From an uncultured Alistipes sp. (lineage in GTDB: Bacteria > Bacteroidota > Bacteroidia > Bacteroidales > Rikenellaceae), in assembly GCA_900769445.1 (NCBI GenBank), contig CAAGGR010000025.1:1-64000 (forward strand): a stretch of 64,000 nucleotides of DNA, in the 5' to 3' direction. Both the position numbers and the translations under genes were made by a program. Each line of letters begins with the position of its first letter. Position 1 is the first letter of the stretch. Below the pieces are notes generated by a model. That model saw only the letters and a program-made list of their open reading frames with translations, was not told the origin of the DNA and searched no databases. Shown here in pieces: positions 7,236 through 15,538 of this stretch.

Positions 7236-8534
7236 ATGGAGCAAAAAAGGGTAAGTTTTCATACTTTAGGCTGCAAACTCAACTACTCCGAGTCGTCGAC
7301 GTTGGCGCGTGAGTTTGAGCGTGGTGGCTATGTAAGAGTAGAGCCTTCGGAGCCTACGGATGTCGCCGTTATAAATAGTTGCTCGGTAACGGAGCATGCC
7401 GACAAGAAGTGTAGAAATATCATTCGCAAGATACATCGTCGTAATCCAAATGCAATTATCGCAGTTACAGGGTGTTATGCGCAGCTGAAGCCTAATGACA
7501 TCGCGGCTATTGAGGGCGTAGATTTGGTGCTTAGCAACAACGATAAGGGCGACCTTTTTCGTCGTGTTGAGGAGCTAAAAAAGCGTGGCGAAGCTGAGGT
7601 TTATAGCTGCTCGGTAGAGGATATAAAGCGCTTCTTCCCTGCCTACTCATCTGCCGATAGAACACGCTCGTTTCTCAAGGTGCAGGATGGTTGCGACTAC
7701 AAGTGTGCCTACTGTACAATCCACTATGCTCGAGGCTCGAGTCGTAATATCCCGATTGCAGATATAGTTGCTGAGGCTGAGGAGATTGCAGCATTAGGTC
7801 AGCGTGAGATTGTTATTACTGGTATCAATACTGGCGACTTTGGTAGAACTACGGGTGAGAAGTTTATCGACCTGCTCAAGGCGTTAGATAGGGTAGAGGG
7901 TATTGATAGATATCGCATTTCAAGTATCGAGCCAAACCTTATTACCGATGAGATTATCGAGTTCTGTGCTTCGTCGCCAAAGTTCGTACCTCACTTCCAT
8001 ATCCCATTGCAGAGTGGCTCTACGCGTATTCTTGGACTTATGCGTCGTAGATATACGGCAGAAAAGTATCGCGAGCGTATTGCCAAAATCAGAGAGTTAA
8101 TGCCCGATGCCTTCCTTGGTGTCGATGTTATCGTTGGCTTCCCTGGTGAGAGCGAGGAGGACTTTATGGAGACATATAACCTTTTGGAGGAGGTCGGTGC
8201 TTCATTTTTGCATATATTCCCCTTCTCGGAGCGCGCAGGAACACCCGCTGTAACGATGCCAAATAAGGTGCAGTCGCGCATCTCTACGGAGCGTGTTTCG
8301 CGTCTTGAAGAGCTGAGTGCTAAGCTACATAAGTCGTTTAGTAAGAGGTTTTTAGGAGAAGTGCGCGAGGTCTTGTTTGAGAGTACAGATAGAAGTGGTA
8401 AGATGTTTGGATATACCGATAACTATCTGCGTGTTTCGGTGCCTTATAACACCGAGTATATTAACCAGATTTGTAAGGTGCGCTTGATATCGTTAGACGA
8501 GGAGGGAAACATAACTTCGGAAATAGTTGGATAA
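7236..8534 (+). CDS. mtaB: tRNA (t6A37) C2-methylthiotransferase MtaB-type radical SAM enzyme
   Basis: This 432-aa methylthiotransferase would convert t6A37 to ms2t6A in tRNAs reading ANN codons. The UPF0004 domain opens with FHTLGCKLNYSES and continues to NSCSVTEHADKKCRN and TGCYAQ, giving the three Cys of the auxiliary cluster. The radical SAM triad reads CDYKCAYC near residue 150, followed by YARGSSRN. VDVIVGFPGESEEDF and PFSERAGTPA are typical of the MiaB/MtaB family, and a C-terminal TRAM-like segment follows. KCR after SVTEHADK favours MtaB over MiaB. I prefer ATG 7236 to GTG 7230. A weak -7 box (TAACTTCG at 7199-7206) lies upstream. Confidence 0.93.
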   Translation: MEQKRVSFHTLGCKLNYSESSTLAREFERGGYVRVEPSEPTDVAVINSCSVTEHADKKCRNIIRKIHRRNPNAIIAVTGCYAQLKPNDIAAIEGVDLVLSNNDKGDLFRRVEELKKRGEAEVYSCSVEDIKRFFPAYSSADRTRSFLKVQDGCDYKCAYCTIHYARGSSRNIPIADIVAEAEEIAALGQREIVITGINTGDFGRTTGEKFIDLLKALDRVEGIDRYRISSIEPNLITDEIIEFCASSPKFVPHFHIPLQSGSTRILGLMRRRYTAEKYRERIAKIRELMPDAFLGVDVIVGFPGESEEDFMETYNLLEEVGASFLHIFPFSERAGTPAVTMPNKVQSRISTERVSRLEELSAKLHKSFSKRFLGEVREVLFESTDRSGKMFGYTDNYLRVSVPYNTEYINQICKVRLISLDEEGNITSEIVG

Positions 8535-8557
8535 TTCTAACAAATATGTTATATTTG
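8527..8557 (+). promoter_or_regulatory. Promoter of the HAMP-receptor/trkH operon
   Basis: TTG (8527-8529), a 20-bp spacer and TATATTTG (8550-8557) fit the consensus well. The expected start site is near 8562, leaving about 17 nt before ATG 8579. The -33 element lies inside the 3' end of mtaB. Confidence 0.7.
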
Positions 8558-8578
8558 TCGGAATAATTTGATTAGACT

Positions 8579-9403
8579 ATGCTAAAACGAGTAGTTGAGA
8601 TATTTACCCTTAAGTCGATAAAGCGACGTGTGCAGTTGGCATTTACAAGTATCATACTCTTGCTTGCATTCTCTGGAGCGTTGTCGCTATTTGAGTTAGA
8701 GCGTGTAAGTCAGGATACTGAGAGGATTCTGCACGAGAGCAAGATAAGTACCGACCTCGCGCATGAGATTGTTACGGTGCTTAACGAGCAGAATGATGCA
8801 ATGATTGAGATGGCGGTTATTGGTGGTAATATCCTCGATATCGCCCCATACTACAAGAGTTGTGTCGAGTCTATCGAGCATCTTGCAGATGCCTCCTTGC
8901 GCGCCCATGAGCGTATGACCGAGATTGGTAGCCCAGAGATTACCGACTCGTTGATGCTCTATACAGCGCGTATCAACGACCTGACGAATAGTTACATCAA
9001 TGGCGATGTCCATCGAGCATTAATGAGTGATACGCTCGCTCGCAGAACACCTCACTCATGGTATGTGGAGTGCTATAAGCCTGAGTATGTGAATCTCTCG
9101 AAGCAGATTACAAAGTTTATGACAGGTGCAGAGAGTACACTTAGCCCAGATGTGAGCAGCCTTAGTCTTACTGCGCGTCGTGCTGTAACGCCTGTATTCT
9201 TGTCGTTGGTAGTGATGATTGTGGTGGCTTTGATGTTCTACTACTTTCTAAACCACTACTTGATTAAGCCTATTATGCGCATTAACCGTAGCTTGGGCGA
9301 CTATCTTCGCTACCGCACATCATTCGATAAGGATATCGCTTGTCGTGATGAGATTAAGTCGTTGCGCGACCGTATCGAAAACCTTATTGCAAAACTAAAA
9401 TAG
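8579..9403 (+). CDS. Membrane receptor with 4-helix sensor and HAMP, no output domain
   Basis: The product is 274 aa. An N-terminal membrane segment (about residues 20-40) is followed by a ~160-residue helical extracytoplasmic region that resembles four-helix-bundle MCP/kinase sensors. A second membrane segment (about 203-228, TPVFLSLVVMIVVALMFYYF) leads into a HAMP-like linker (IKPIMRINRSLGDY, then DEIKSLRDRIENLIAKL). The protein then ends: no kinase, cyclase or methyl-accepting domain follows, and the next frame is trkH 12 nt downstream. It looks like a stand-alone sensor or adaptor. Linkage suggests, but does not prove, that it modulates the neighbouring potassium transporter. Confidence 0.75.
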   Translation: MLKRVVEIFTLKSIKRRVQLAFTSIILLLAFSGALSLFELERVSQDTERILHESKISTDLAHEIVTVLNEQNDAMIEMAVIGGNILDIAPYYKSCVESIEHLADASLRAHERMTEIGSPEITDSLMLYTARINDLTNSYINGDVHRALMSDTLARRTPHSWYVECYKPEYVNLSKQITKFMTGAESTLSPDVSSLSLTARRAVTPVFLSLVVMIVVALMFYYFLNHYLIKPIMRINRSLGDYLRYRTSFDKDIACRDEIKSLRDRIENLIAKLK

Positions 9404-9415
9404 GTTGAGGGTAAG

Positions 9416-10861
9416 ATGAGAGTCCACGTCGTCATACGTTATATTGGCATGGTGTTGCAGTTTGTAGCACTCTTTATGTTGGTGTCGGCAGGTGTGTCGA
9501 TGCTCAATAACTATGACTCGGCATTCTCGCCATTGTTGCTCTCGTCGTTTATGACCTCGTTGCTTGGTATCTTCCCGCTCTTCTTTGTGGAGAAGGTCGA
9601 TGAGATTAAGACCAAGGAGGGTTATGCCATCGTTGTAGGCTCATGGCTTGTTGCCTGCATCGTGGGTATGTTCCCATACCTTATCTGGGGTGGTGAGTTT
9701 ACAATGATAAACGCTTGGTTTGAGAGCGTTTCGGGCTTTACAACTACTGGAGCCTCTATCCTTAACGATATCGAGTTCCTGCCTCGCGGTCTGCTCTTCT
9801 GGCGCTCATCGTCGGCATGGATTGGTGGTATAGGCGTTGTTATGTTTGCCCTCGTGATTTTGCCATCGATGGGTAAGAGTCGCCATATGTTGTCAAATGT
9901 GGAGATGAGTACCATCGCCAGAGACAACTTCCATTACCGTTCGAAGGTTATCTTCCGCTTGTTGATAACTATCTATGTGGGTCTTACGATTATCACGACC
10001 ATAGCACTCAAGTATAGCGGTATGACATGGTTTGATGCTGTAAACCACGCCATGACATCGTGCGGAACGTGCGGATTTAGTACTAAGAATGACTCTGTGG
10101 CCTTCTGGGATAGTAGCCTTATCGAGGCTATTATGATGGTGGCAATGACGCTCTCGGCAATACATTTTGGCGTGTTATATGCCACTATTACAGGTAAGCG
10201 AAACAATATATTCCGCTCGGAAGTAGTGCGCACGTTTATTCTAATGATGCTTGCTATCTCGGTGGTTATTGCCATTAGCCTTGTGGCATCGGATGTGTAC
10301 TCCAACTTTGGCGAGGCTATGCGTCATGCCTCCTTCCAGGTGGTGAGTATATCTACGACATCGGGTTTTGCTACTACAGATACCAACCTCTGGACACCAC
10401 TTGCGATGGTGTTGCTGATATTTTGCTCGGTGATATGTGGCTGTGCTGGCTCTACGTCGGGTGGTATGAAGGTTGACCGTCTGCTTATTGCCTCGAAGGT
10501 TATTCGCAACCGTATGAAGATTCAGCTCCATCCAAACGCTGTTATTCGTACGAAGATGGGAGGTATGGTGCAGGAGGAGAGTACGCAAAATCTTGTGATG
10601 ACCTTTATTGTCTCATACATTATGCTCACACTTATAGGCACGGTCGTATATACGATGTTTGGATGCGATATATTGACAGGCTTTACCGCATCGATATCGT
10701 GTCTTAGCAATGTGGGGCCAGGCTTTGGTGAGATAGGCTCGATGTCGAACTTCTCGCAGTTGCCCGTAGTGTTGAAGTTATGCTCTACGTTGCTGATGTT
10801 GATTGGTCGTTTGGAGATATTTGGTTTTATACAGTTGTTGTTTATTCGCTCGTGGAGATAG
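9416..10861 (+). CDS. trkH: TrkH/KtrB-family potassium transporter, membrane subunit
   Basis: This 481-aa integral membrane protein has the fourfold pore-loop design of the SKT superfamily. Visible selectivity-loop-like segments include ESVSGFTTTGASIL (near 100), TSCGTCGFSTKND (near 220), STTSGFATTD (near 312) and SCLSNVGPGFGEIG (near 430). The Gly of TTG, CGF, SGF and VGPG would line the K+ filter. The length matches TrkH. No TrkA gene lies in the window, so the cytoplasmic regulatory subunit must be elsewhere. It follows the HAMP receptor by 12 nt, and the next gene starts one base after its stop, so these are one operon. Confidence 0.93.
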   Translation: MRVHVVIRYIGMVLQFVALFMLVSAGVSMLNNYDSAFSPLLLSSFMTSLLGIFPLFFVEKVDEIKTKEGYAIVVGSWLVACIVGMFPYLIWGGEFTMINAWFESVSGFTTTGASILNDIEFLPRGLLFWRSSSAWIGGIGVVMFALVILPSMGKSRHMLSNVEMSTIARDNFHYRSKVIFRLLITIYVGLTIITTIALKYSGMTWFDAVNHAMTSCGTCGFSTKNDSVAFWDSSLIEAIMMVAMTLSAIHFGVLYATITGKRNNIFRSEVVRTFILMMLAISVVIAISLVASDVYSNFGEAMRHASFQVVSISTTSGFATTDTNLWTPLAMVLLIFCSVICGCAGSTSGGMKVDRLLIASKVIRNRMKIQLHPNAVIRTKMGGMVQEESTQNLVMTFIVSYIMLTLIGTVVYTMFGCDILTGFTASISCLSNVGPGFGEIGSMSNFSQLPVVLKLCSTLLMLIGRLEIFGFIQLLFIRSWR

Positions 10862-10862
10862 T

Positions 10863-12425
10863 ATGACAAAATATATACATACACTGCTTCTACTCTTTGT
10901 CTCAACATGTGCTTATGCGCAGGTTGATACAACGATGTATAGTCGTATCGATGAAGATCCACGTTATAAGACCCTGCTCGATGAGCATAGTGCCTATGTG
11001 GAGCAGGAGGACTCCTTGCGCTCGCTTATCTTGGAGGCACGAGAGCGATATTTGGAGCTAAAGAGTGGAAATGGTAGTGCTGTAGAGATAGAAAATCTCT
11101 CGTCGCAGATACTAAACTTTGAGCGTGAGGTGTTAGATATACGTGGTCGCGAACGACATATCGTGGGTTGCATCGCCAATCTCGAGCAGAGATATATCCT
11201 CAACCAGATGGGAGAGGGTGGTAGCAAGACGACGGATGATATCGACTCAGGGATAAAGGGGGATAATGTTGAGCATGAACAGCTAATCCAGAACGCTATT
11301 ATTGCTCGCTCGTTGAGTGCTGGTGGCTATGCCGATCTTAAGCAGGCGCAGCAGGAGGATGAGCAGATGCCACGCCTTGTGGAGGAGTATATTGCCACAT
11401 ATAAGCGTATGGGTAGATGTGTGAGAGCATATGAGATTGCCACCGACGAGGGCGAGGGAGATGCTATCTATGATAACTATCTCACGTTGCGCGATATGGC
11501 GGATTCGTTGGGTCGTGTTATAGATAGCTATTGGAGCCATATCCTCAATGCGAAGTATTACGCCTATGGCTATATCTTGGAGCATTATAGCCTCTACGAT
11601 TTATTGGATAACTCCTCGGCGGACTTTAGCAATATGCAGCAGGTATGTGCCAATGAGGATGGCAAGTATCAGTTAGATGCCTTGATGCACTACGCTTTGG
11701 GTCGCCCTACACTTGTTGCTTTTGAGCGCGATTTTGCCAATGAGATAGGTCTTTCGAAGGCTGCTGATTCGTTGAAGAGGGTCTATGATGCTATTCGTCA
11801 GCCAGAGTATCGCCTTGAGCCTATCACTCTCGAGCGTAAACTCTTTGTGGAGTATGACTCTTTGAGGTTTGGAGCAAAGGATTTTTATCGCGATACTAAT
11901 CCTATCCCTGAGGTTAAGGTCTATGCTCGTGGTACGATATATCGCATACTGCTCGGCACCTACCGCAATCCACAGTCGCCATCTATCTTCAAGGGTGCGC
12001 AACCGTTGTATGTGGCTAAGGGGGATGATGGCTATAGTTATTATGTGGCAGGATATGCAACCGAGGAGGAGGCCGATATCGCTGTTGAGCAACTTTTGGA
12101 CAAGGGCTTTAAGGAGCCTGAGGTCTGCTGTTGGCATGATGGCAAGCTACGAAGCGATGATGAGTCCGAGTCTGCAGGTGCCAATGCTGAGGTGTCGCAG
12201 ACATTGGGACATAGGTATATTGTGCTGTTGGAGTGTAACACCATCAGTGAGTCGATACGTAGCACTATAAGTAGAGTTGCTCCCGATAAGCGTATATCGC
12301 GTCGTGGTGCTGGCTTTGCCATTGGTACATTCACCGTGCGTAGCGATGCTGAGAGCCTACAAAAGGTATTGTCGGAGGATTATCCTAATATAGTAGTGTC
12401 AATCATAGAGTTAAATATACAATAG
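10863..12425 (+). CDS. Secreted protein with C-terminal SPOR-like repeats
   Basis: The product is 520 aa. I take ATG 10863, one base past the trkH stop, because it gives a clean signal peptide (TKYIHTLLLLFVSTCAYAQ); the frame extends upstream only inside trkH. Residues 30-110 are charged and helical, probably coiled coil. Two SPOR-like segments close the protein: about 350-420 (YRILLGTYRNPQSP, then YYVAGYATEEEADIAVEQL) and about 440-520 (YIVLLECNTISESI, then GFAIGTFTVRSDAESLQKVL). SPOR domains bind denuded peptidoglycan glycan at division sites in known proteins; here the match is weak and the function is inferred. It is probably periplasmic. Confidence 0.7.
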   Translation: MTKYIHTLLLLFVSTCAYAQVDTTMYSRIDEDPRYKTLLDEHSAYVEQEDSLRSLILEARERYLELKSGNGSAVEIENLSSQILNFEREVLDIRGRERHIVGCIANLEQRYILNQMGEGGSKTTDDIDSGIKGDNVEHEQLIQNAIIARSLSAGGYADLKQAQQEDEQMPRLVEEYIATYKRMGRCVRAYEIATDEGEGDAIYDNYLTLRDMADSLGRVIDSYWSHILNAKYYAYGYILEHYSLYDLLDNSSADFSNMQQVCANEDGKYQLDALMHYALGRPTLVAFERDFANEIGLSKAADSLKRVYDAIRQPEYRLEPITLERKLFVEYDSLRFGAKDFYRDTNPIPEVKVYARGTIYRILLGTYRNPQSPSIFKGAQPLYVAKGDDGYSYYVAGYATEEEADIAVEQLLDKGFKEPEVCCWHDGKLRSDDESESAGANAEVSQTLGHRYIVLLECNTISESIRSTISRVAPDKRISRRGAGFAIGTFTVRSDAESLQKVLSEDYPNIVVSIIELNIQ

Positions 12426-12443
12426 AATAAAAAATAATATAAT

Positions 12444-13850
12444 ATGAAGAGAGTGTGCTGGTTAGTTGTAGCCCTATGTATGGTGCTTGGTGCTTGTAGC
12501 AAGGAGGAGACCAATATGTTTCAAGTGCCATCGGGAAGTATCTTGGTGTTAAAGTGGGGCGATTGTGGAACAACAACCTTTGATAGCCAGAATCTTACAT
12601 CTATCGAGCCTACAACCATACCTACGGGTTGGAGTGTCGTGGATATAGATATGTATAAGGGTACTATTACCGTACAGTCGCCTGCGGAGGGTACAGAGGA
12701 TGCTGAGAAGAGTGGTATGATGACGCTTAAGGGCTACACCCCTACGGGTGGTACTCGCTCGTTGGATATCTTCCTTGCCATTGTAGAGCAGGTCGACTAT
12801 ACCAATGCCCCTGCAAACTGCTATGTGGCAACCAAAGCTAAGCACCGCTATATCTTTAACCCTATGATTGGTGGTAGTGAAACACCCCTTGAGACTGCCG
12901 AGATAAAGCTTCTTTGGCAGACAAAGTCTAAACTCGTTAAATACCTCGATTTAAGCGATGGTGTGGCATCCTTCTATATCGATGAGGATGAGGATAACGA
13001 GGGTAAGGTTATGCCAGGTAATGCTCTTATTGGTGCATATAATGCCGATGGTGAGATTATATGGAGTTGGCATATCTGGGTTACAAACAACGATCCTGCA
13101 AAGGGTACTATAGAGCTTGGCGATGCTACAGTGATGAATGTGAACCTCGGCGCTGAGTGTAATAGCAATGGCTCTATAGATACTCAGAAGATATACGAGT
13201 CGTACGGTATGTACTACCAGTGGGGTCGTAAGGATCCATTTGTAGGCCCTAAGAGCTATAATTTTACAGGTAATAGCGATGCTATACTCTACAATAATGT
13301 TAGCTATGAGGTCTATCTTAACTATGTTGAGTCTACTGAAACTCAGGGTACTATTGAGTGGGCAGTAGCCAACCCAACAACCCTTATTAAGGGCATAGAG
13401 GATAATGACTACGATTGGCTATATGCTAACCACGATAACGAGCTATGGAGCGAAGATAGTAAGACCGAGTATGATCCATGTCCTGCGGGCTGGCGTGTTG
13501 CCGATGCATCTGTTTTTGAGACCCTTGAACTAAACGCCACATATGATGCTATGGATTGGGAGACCCTTCAGCCACTATACGGTATCATGCTTACCGATGG
13601 CACATCAGACTACTTCTTCACTGCTCAGGGTCGTCGTAACTATTATAACTGTCTCCTTGATATTGTCAATACAAACGAAGTTTGTCCTGTGCCATGGTCT
13701 GGCTACTACTGGACAACTACTCCAGCTGATGTAAATGCAACAGCACTCTACTTCAACCTAAACACCAATACCCGTACTCGGAACGGTTTTGATAAATCCT
13801 ATTTGATGCAAAGGGCAAATGCTTTGCCTGTGCGCTGTGTTAGAGATTAA
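12444..13850 (+). CDS. Surface lipoprotein with C-terminal FISUMP-like domain
   Basis: The product is 468 aa. The signal peptide ends in a lipobox (VLGACSKEE; Cys about 18), so it is lipidated. The middle carries a BACON-like beta region and the segment ANCYVATKAKHRYIFN. The C-terminal ~230 residues follow the Fibrobacter major paralogous (FISUMP) pattern: YYQWGRKDPF, then DPCPAGWRVADASVF, then GYYWTTTPAD, ending in ALPVRCVRD. Such proteins are common, expanded and functionally unassigned in Bacteroidales, and many are exposed on the surface. It is the last gene of the trkH run (18 nt after the SPOR gene), and a strong terminator follows. Confidence 0.82.
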   Translation: MKRVCWLVVALCMVLGACSKEETNMFQVPSGSILVLKWGDCGTTTFDSQNLTSIEPTTIPTGWSVVDIDMYKGTITVQSPAEGTEDAEKSGMMTLKGYTPTGGTRSLDIFLAIVEQVDYTNAPANCYVATKAKHRYIFNPMIGGSETPLETAEIKLLWQTKSKLVKYLDLSDGVASFYIDEDEDNEGKVMPGNALIGAYNADGEIIWSWHIWVTNNDPAKGTIELGDATVMNVNLGAECNSNGSIDTQKIYESYGMYYQWGRKDPFVGPKSYNFTGNSDAILYNNVSYEVYLNYVESTETQGTIEWAVANPTTLIKGIEDNDYDWLYANHDNELWSEDSKTEYDPCPAGWRVADASVFETLELNATYDAMDWETLQPLYGIMLTDGTSDYFFTAQGRRNYYNCLLDIVNTNEVCPVPWSGYYWTTTPADVNATALYFNLNTNTRTRNGFDKSYLMQRANALPVRCVRD

Positions 13851-13890
13851 TTGTGATAAGGGGCGCATCTTTGTCCCACAACAAGACTTT

Positions 13891-13928
13891 AAGACCATCC
13901 AGGGATGTCATCACTGGATGGTCTTTTT
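13891..13928 (+). terminator. Terminator of the trkH-lipoprotein operon
   Basis: The stem AAGACCATCCAG against CTGGATGGTCTT, 12 bp and perfect with an 11-nt loop, is followed by TTTTG. The stop codon context TAATTGTGATAAGGGG at 13848 recalls the arm sequence of the composite palindromes, with CTTT missing. Confidence 0.88.
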
Positions 13929-14049
13929 GCTATATGGATATCCTGTGTTTTATATGCTCTGCTCTCCTCTATATAATATACTTATAGAGCCATAAGAAGA
14001 TATGATTAATAAATATGGATAAAAATATATGAATTACTCTTTTTTATTA

Positions 14050-14057
14050 TACCTTTG
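14050..14057 (+). promoter_or_regulatory. -7 box of the glutathione peroxidase gene
   Basis: TACCTTTG fits TAnnTTTG and lies 53 nt before ATG 14110. No clear -33 TTTG is seen in the AT-rich upstream sequence. Confidence 0.6.
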
Positions 14058-14109
14058 CAGTGGAATAAAATTTGAATATAAAGAGTAAAACATATAATAA
14101 CTTTATAAT

Positions 14110-14700
14110 ATGAAAACATATCCTAAGAGTTGCTGTTGCAACACAACGAAAAATAGATCGATATACGATTTCGAGGTAATGGCGGTAGGTAACAAGCCAG
14201 TTAAGTTGGAGGAGTATCGCGGTAAGGTATTGCTTATTGTGAACACTGCGAGCCGTTGTGGCTTTACACCTCAGTATGCTGAGTTGGAGGAGTTGTATAA
14301 GCGTTTTGCTGAGCGTGGTTTCGAGATTCTCGACTTCCCTTGCAATCAGTTTGCTAATCAGTCTCCAGAGGAGGATGAAGAGCGCGTAAAATTCTGCCAA
14401 CTAAACTATGGAACAACATTTCAGCAGTTTAAGAGGATAGATGTCAACGGCCCTAACGAGTCGCCACTATATGCCTATCTTAAGTCGCAGAAGGGCTTTG
14501 CAGGTTTTGATCCTAACCACCACCTAACTCCAATCCTTGAGCAGCGCCTTAGCGAGGCAGATCACGATTACGCCTCAAAACCTGATATCAAGTGGAACTT
14601 CACAAAGTTCCTTATCGATAGAAACGGCAACGTCGTTGAGCGATTTGAGCCGATGACAGAGATGGCTATTGTCTCTGAGGCTATAGAGGCATTACTATAA
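14110..14700 (+). CDS. Glutathione peroxidase-like thiol peroxidase
   Basis: This 196-aa enzyme belongs to the GPx family and would reduce hydroperoxides with a thiol donor, in bacteria usually thioredoxin. The catalytic tetrad is visible: peroxidatic Cys in NTASRCGFTPQY (about 56), Gln in FPCNQFANQSP (about 91), and Trp and Asn in IKWNFTKFLI (about 163). The CNQF cysteine sits where the resolving Cys of atypical 2-Cys members occurs. The N-terminus has an unusual SCCCN cluster before the GPx core starts at IYDFEVMA. No signal peptide is present, so it is cytoplasmic. It is monocistronic with its own -7 box. Confidence 0.94.
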   Translation: MKTYPKSCCCNTTKNRSIYDFEVMAVGNKPVKLEEYRGKVLLIVNTASRCGFTPQYAELEELYKRFAERGFEILDFPCNQFANQSPEEDEERVKFCQLNYGTTFQQFKRIDVNGPNESPLYAYLKSQKGFAGFDPNHHLTPILEQRLSEADHDYASKPDIKWNFTKFLIDRNGNVVERFEPMTEMAIVSEAIEALL

Positions 14701-14779
14701 TTTATTGGGATGATGGGCGCACTTAGCGCCCGTCTAATAATATATTAGGTGTAATTCGAAACCCATATATAAACACAAC

Positions 14780-14812
14780 AAAGGCTGTTCAATATCTATT
14801 GAACAGCCTTTA
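14780..14812. terminator. Bidirectional terminator between gpx and rpsT
   Basis: The perfect stem AAAGGCTGTTCAATA with TATTGAACAGCCTTT, A-rich on the left and T on the right, serves the convergent glutathione peroxidase and rpsT genes. A small perfect hairpin (GGGCGC/GCGCCC, 14715-14731) precedes it on the plus side. Confidence 0.85.
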
Positions 14813-14836
14813 TGCTTCTACTCTAAGGAGTGTCAA

Positions 14837-15088
14837 TTACAATGCGTTAACGTGCAATGCGATTGAGCTCTTAAGGTTTGCAGCCTTGTTCTTGTGGATA
14901 ATGTTGTGCTTTGCAAGCTTATCCAACATTGAGCTTACCTTTGGAAGCAATGCCTCAGCAGCGCTACGCTCTGTTGTGTTACGCAATGCCTTAACAGCGT
15001 TACGAGCAGTCTTGTGGTAAAGACGGTTGTGCGCACGCTTAGTTGCTGTCTGACGAATTCTCTTCTTAGATGACTTGTGATTTGCCAT
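14837..15088 (-). CDS. rpsT: 30S ribosomal protein S20
   Basis: The product is 83 aa, basic and helical, opening ANHKSSKKRIRQTATKRAHN, the classic S20 start, and continuing NRLYHKTARNAVKALR. It binds the 5' domain and helix 44 of 16S rRNA during 30S assembly. The length is typical. The ATG is preceded by about 40 nt of A-rich sequence and then a GC-rich, foldable leader (15135-15225), with tRNA-Glu 222 nt upstream on the same strand. In enterobacteria S20 represses its own translation; here the leader suggests some form of regulation, but this is inference. Confidence 0.97.
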   Translation of the reverse strand: MANHKSSKKRIRQTATKRAHNRLYHKTARNAVKALRNTTERSAAEALLPKVSSMLDKLAKHNIIHKNKAANLKSSIALHVNAL

Positions 15089-15134
15089 AGTTCTAAATCT
15101 TTTATTTTTACTTTTTATGTTTTTTCTTGTTTTG

Positions 15135-15225
15135 CCGACATCTTAGCATCTCTGCTCAGTTCCTGTCAGCGGGGAACTCGTAAGACGACCGTGGCCGCTG
15201 TCGGATAGGCCTTAGCCCGCTCCTA
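15135..15225 (-). promoter_or_regulatory. Structured 5' leader RNA of rpsT (candidate regulatory element)
   Basis: This GC-rich island in an AT-rich gap folds on the minus strand. The closing stem is CCGACA (15204-15199) with TGTCGG (15140-15135). An internal hairpin is AGTTCC (15178-15173) with GGAACT (15163-15158), loop CCGCTGACA. The loop bases CCGCTG (15172-15167) can also pair with CAGCGG (15200-15195), which overlaps the closing stem by two bases. That gives a pseudoknot or mutually exclusive folds. I do not recognise a named riboswitch. Positions 15226-15310 are also non-coding. Confidence 0.5.
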
Positions 15226-15310
15226 AATTACTGTTAACCGCAAGCACCACCTTAACACTTTACCATTCCCTTTCAAAAGATGGCACCGTGCCTTAATGAC
15301 GCTCCAAGTG

Positions 15311-15382
15311 TAGTCCGTACGAGAGTCGAACTCGTCTTTCAAGAATGAAAATCTTGTGTCCTAACCGATAGACGAACGGACC
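15311..15382 (-). tRNA. tRNA-Glu (anticodon TTC)
   Basis: The cloverleaf reads on the minus strand: acceptor GGTCCGT with ACGGACT, anticodon stem CAAGA/TCTTG with loop TTTTCAT giving TTC, and T arm ACGAGTTCGACTCTCGT. CCA is not encoded. It lies upstream of rpsT in the same direction. Confidence 0.96.
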
Positions 15383-15422
15383 TTACCACTAATGCTTTAG
15401 CTTGTAAAGCAATTTAGCGGTG

Positions 15423-15454
15423 CGAAGGTACATCAAAAAATCCGTTTCGCCAAA
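15423..15454 (-). promoter_or_regulatory. Promoter of tRNA-Glu
   Basis: TTTG (15454-15451), a 20-bp spacer and TACCTTCG (15430-15423) are read on the minus strand. The -7 box has one departure from TAnnTTTG. The tRNA 5' end is 41 nt downstream. Confidence 0.6.
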
Positions 15455-15538
15455 TAATTCTTGTAAAAAAATCTTTTTGCTTATGTGTTGTAGTGTGATA
15501 TTTATGATTATCACTCAGTTAACACACTCTTTGTCCAC

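Noticed and set aside
15135..15310. Cobalamin-type riboswitch upstream of rpsT
   Set aside because: Short matches such as GGTGCC and AAAGGGAAT appear, but the B12-box consensus and the order of conserved helices are not met, and the downstream gene is rpsT. I report only a structured leader.
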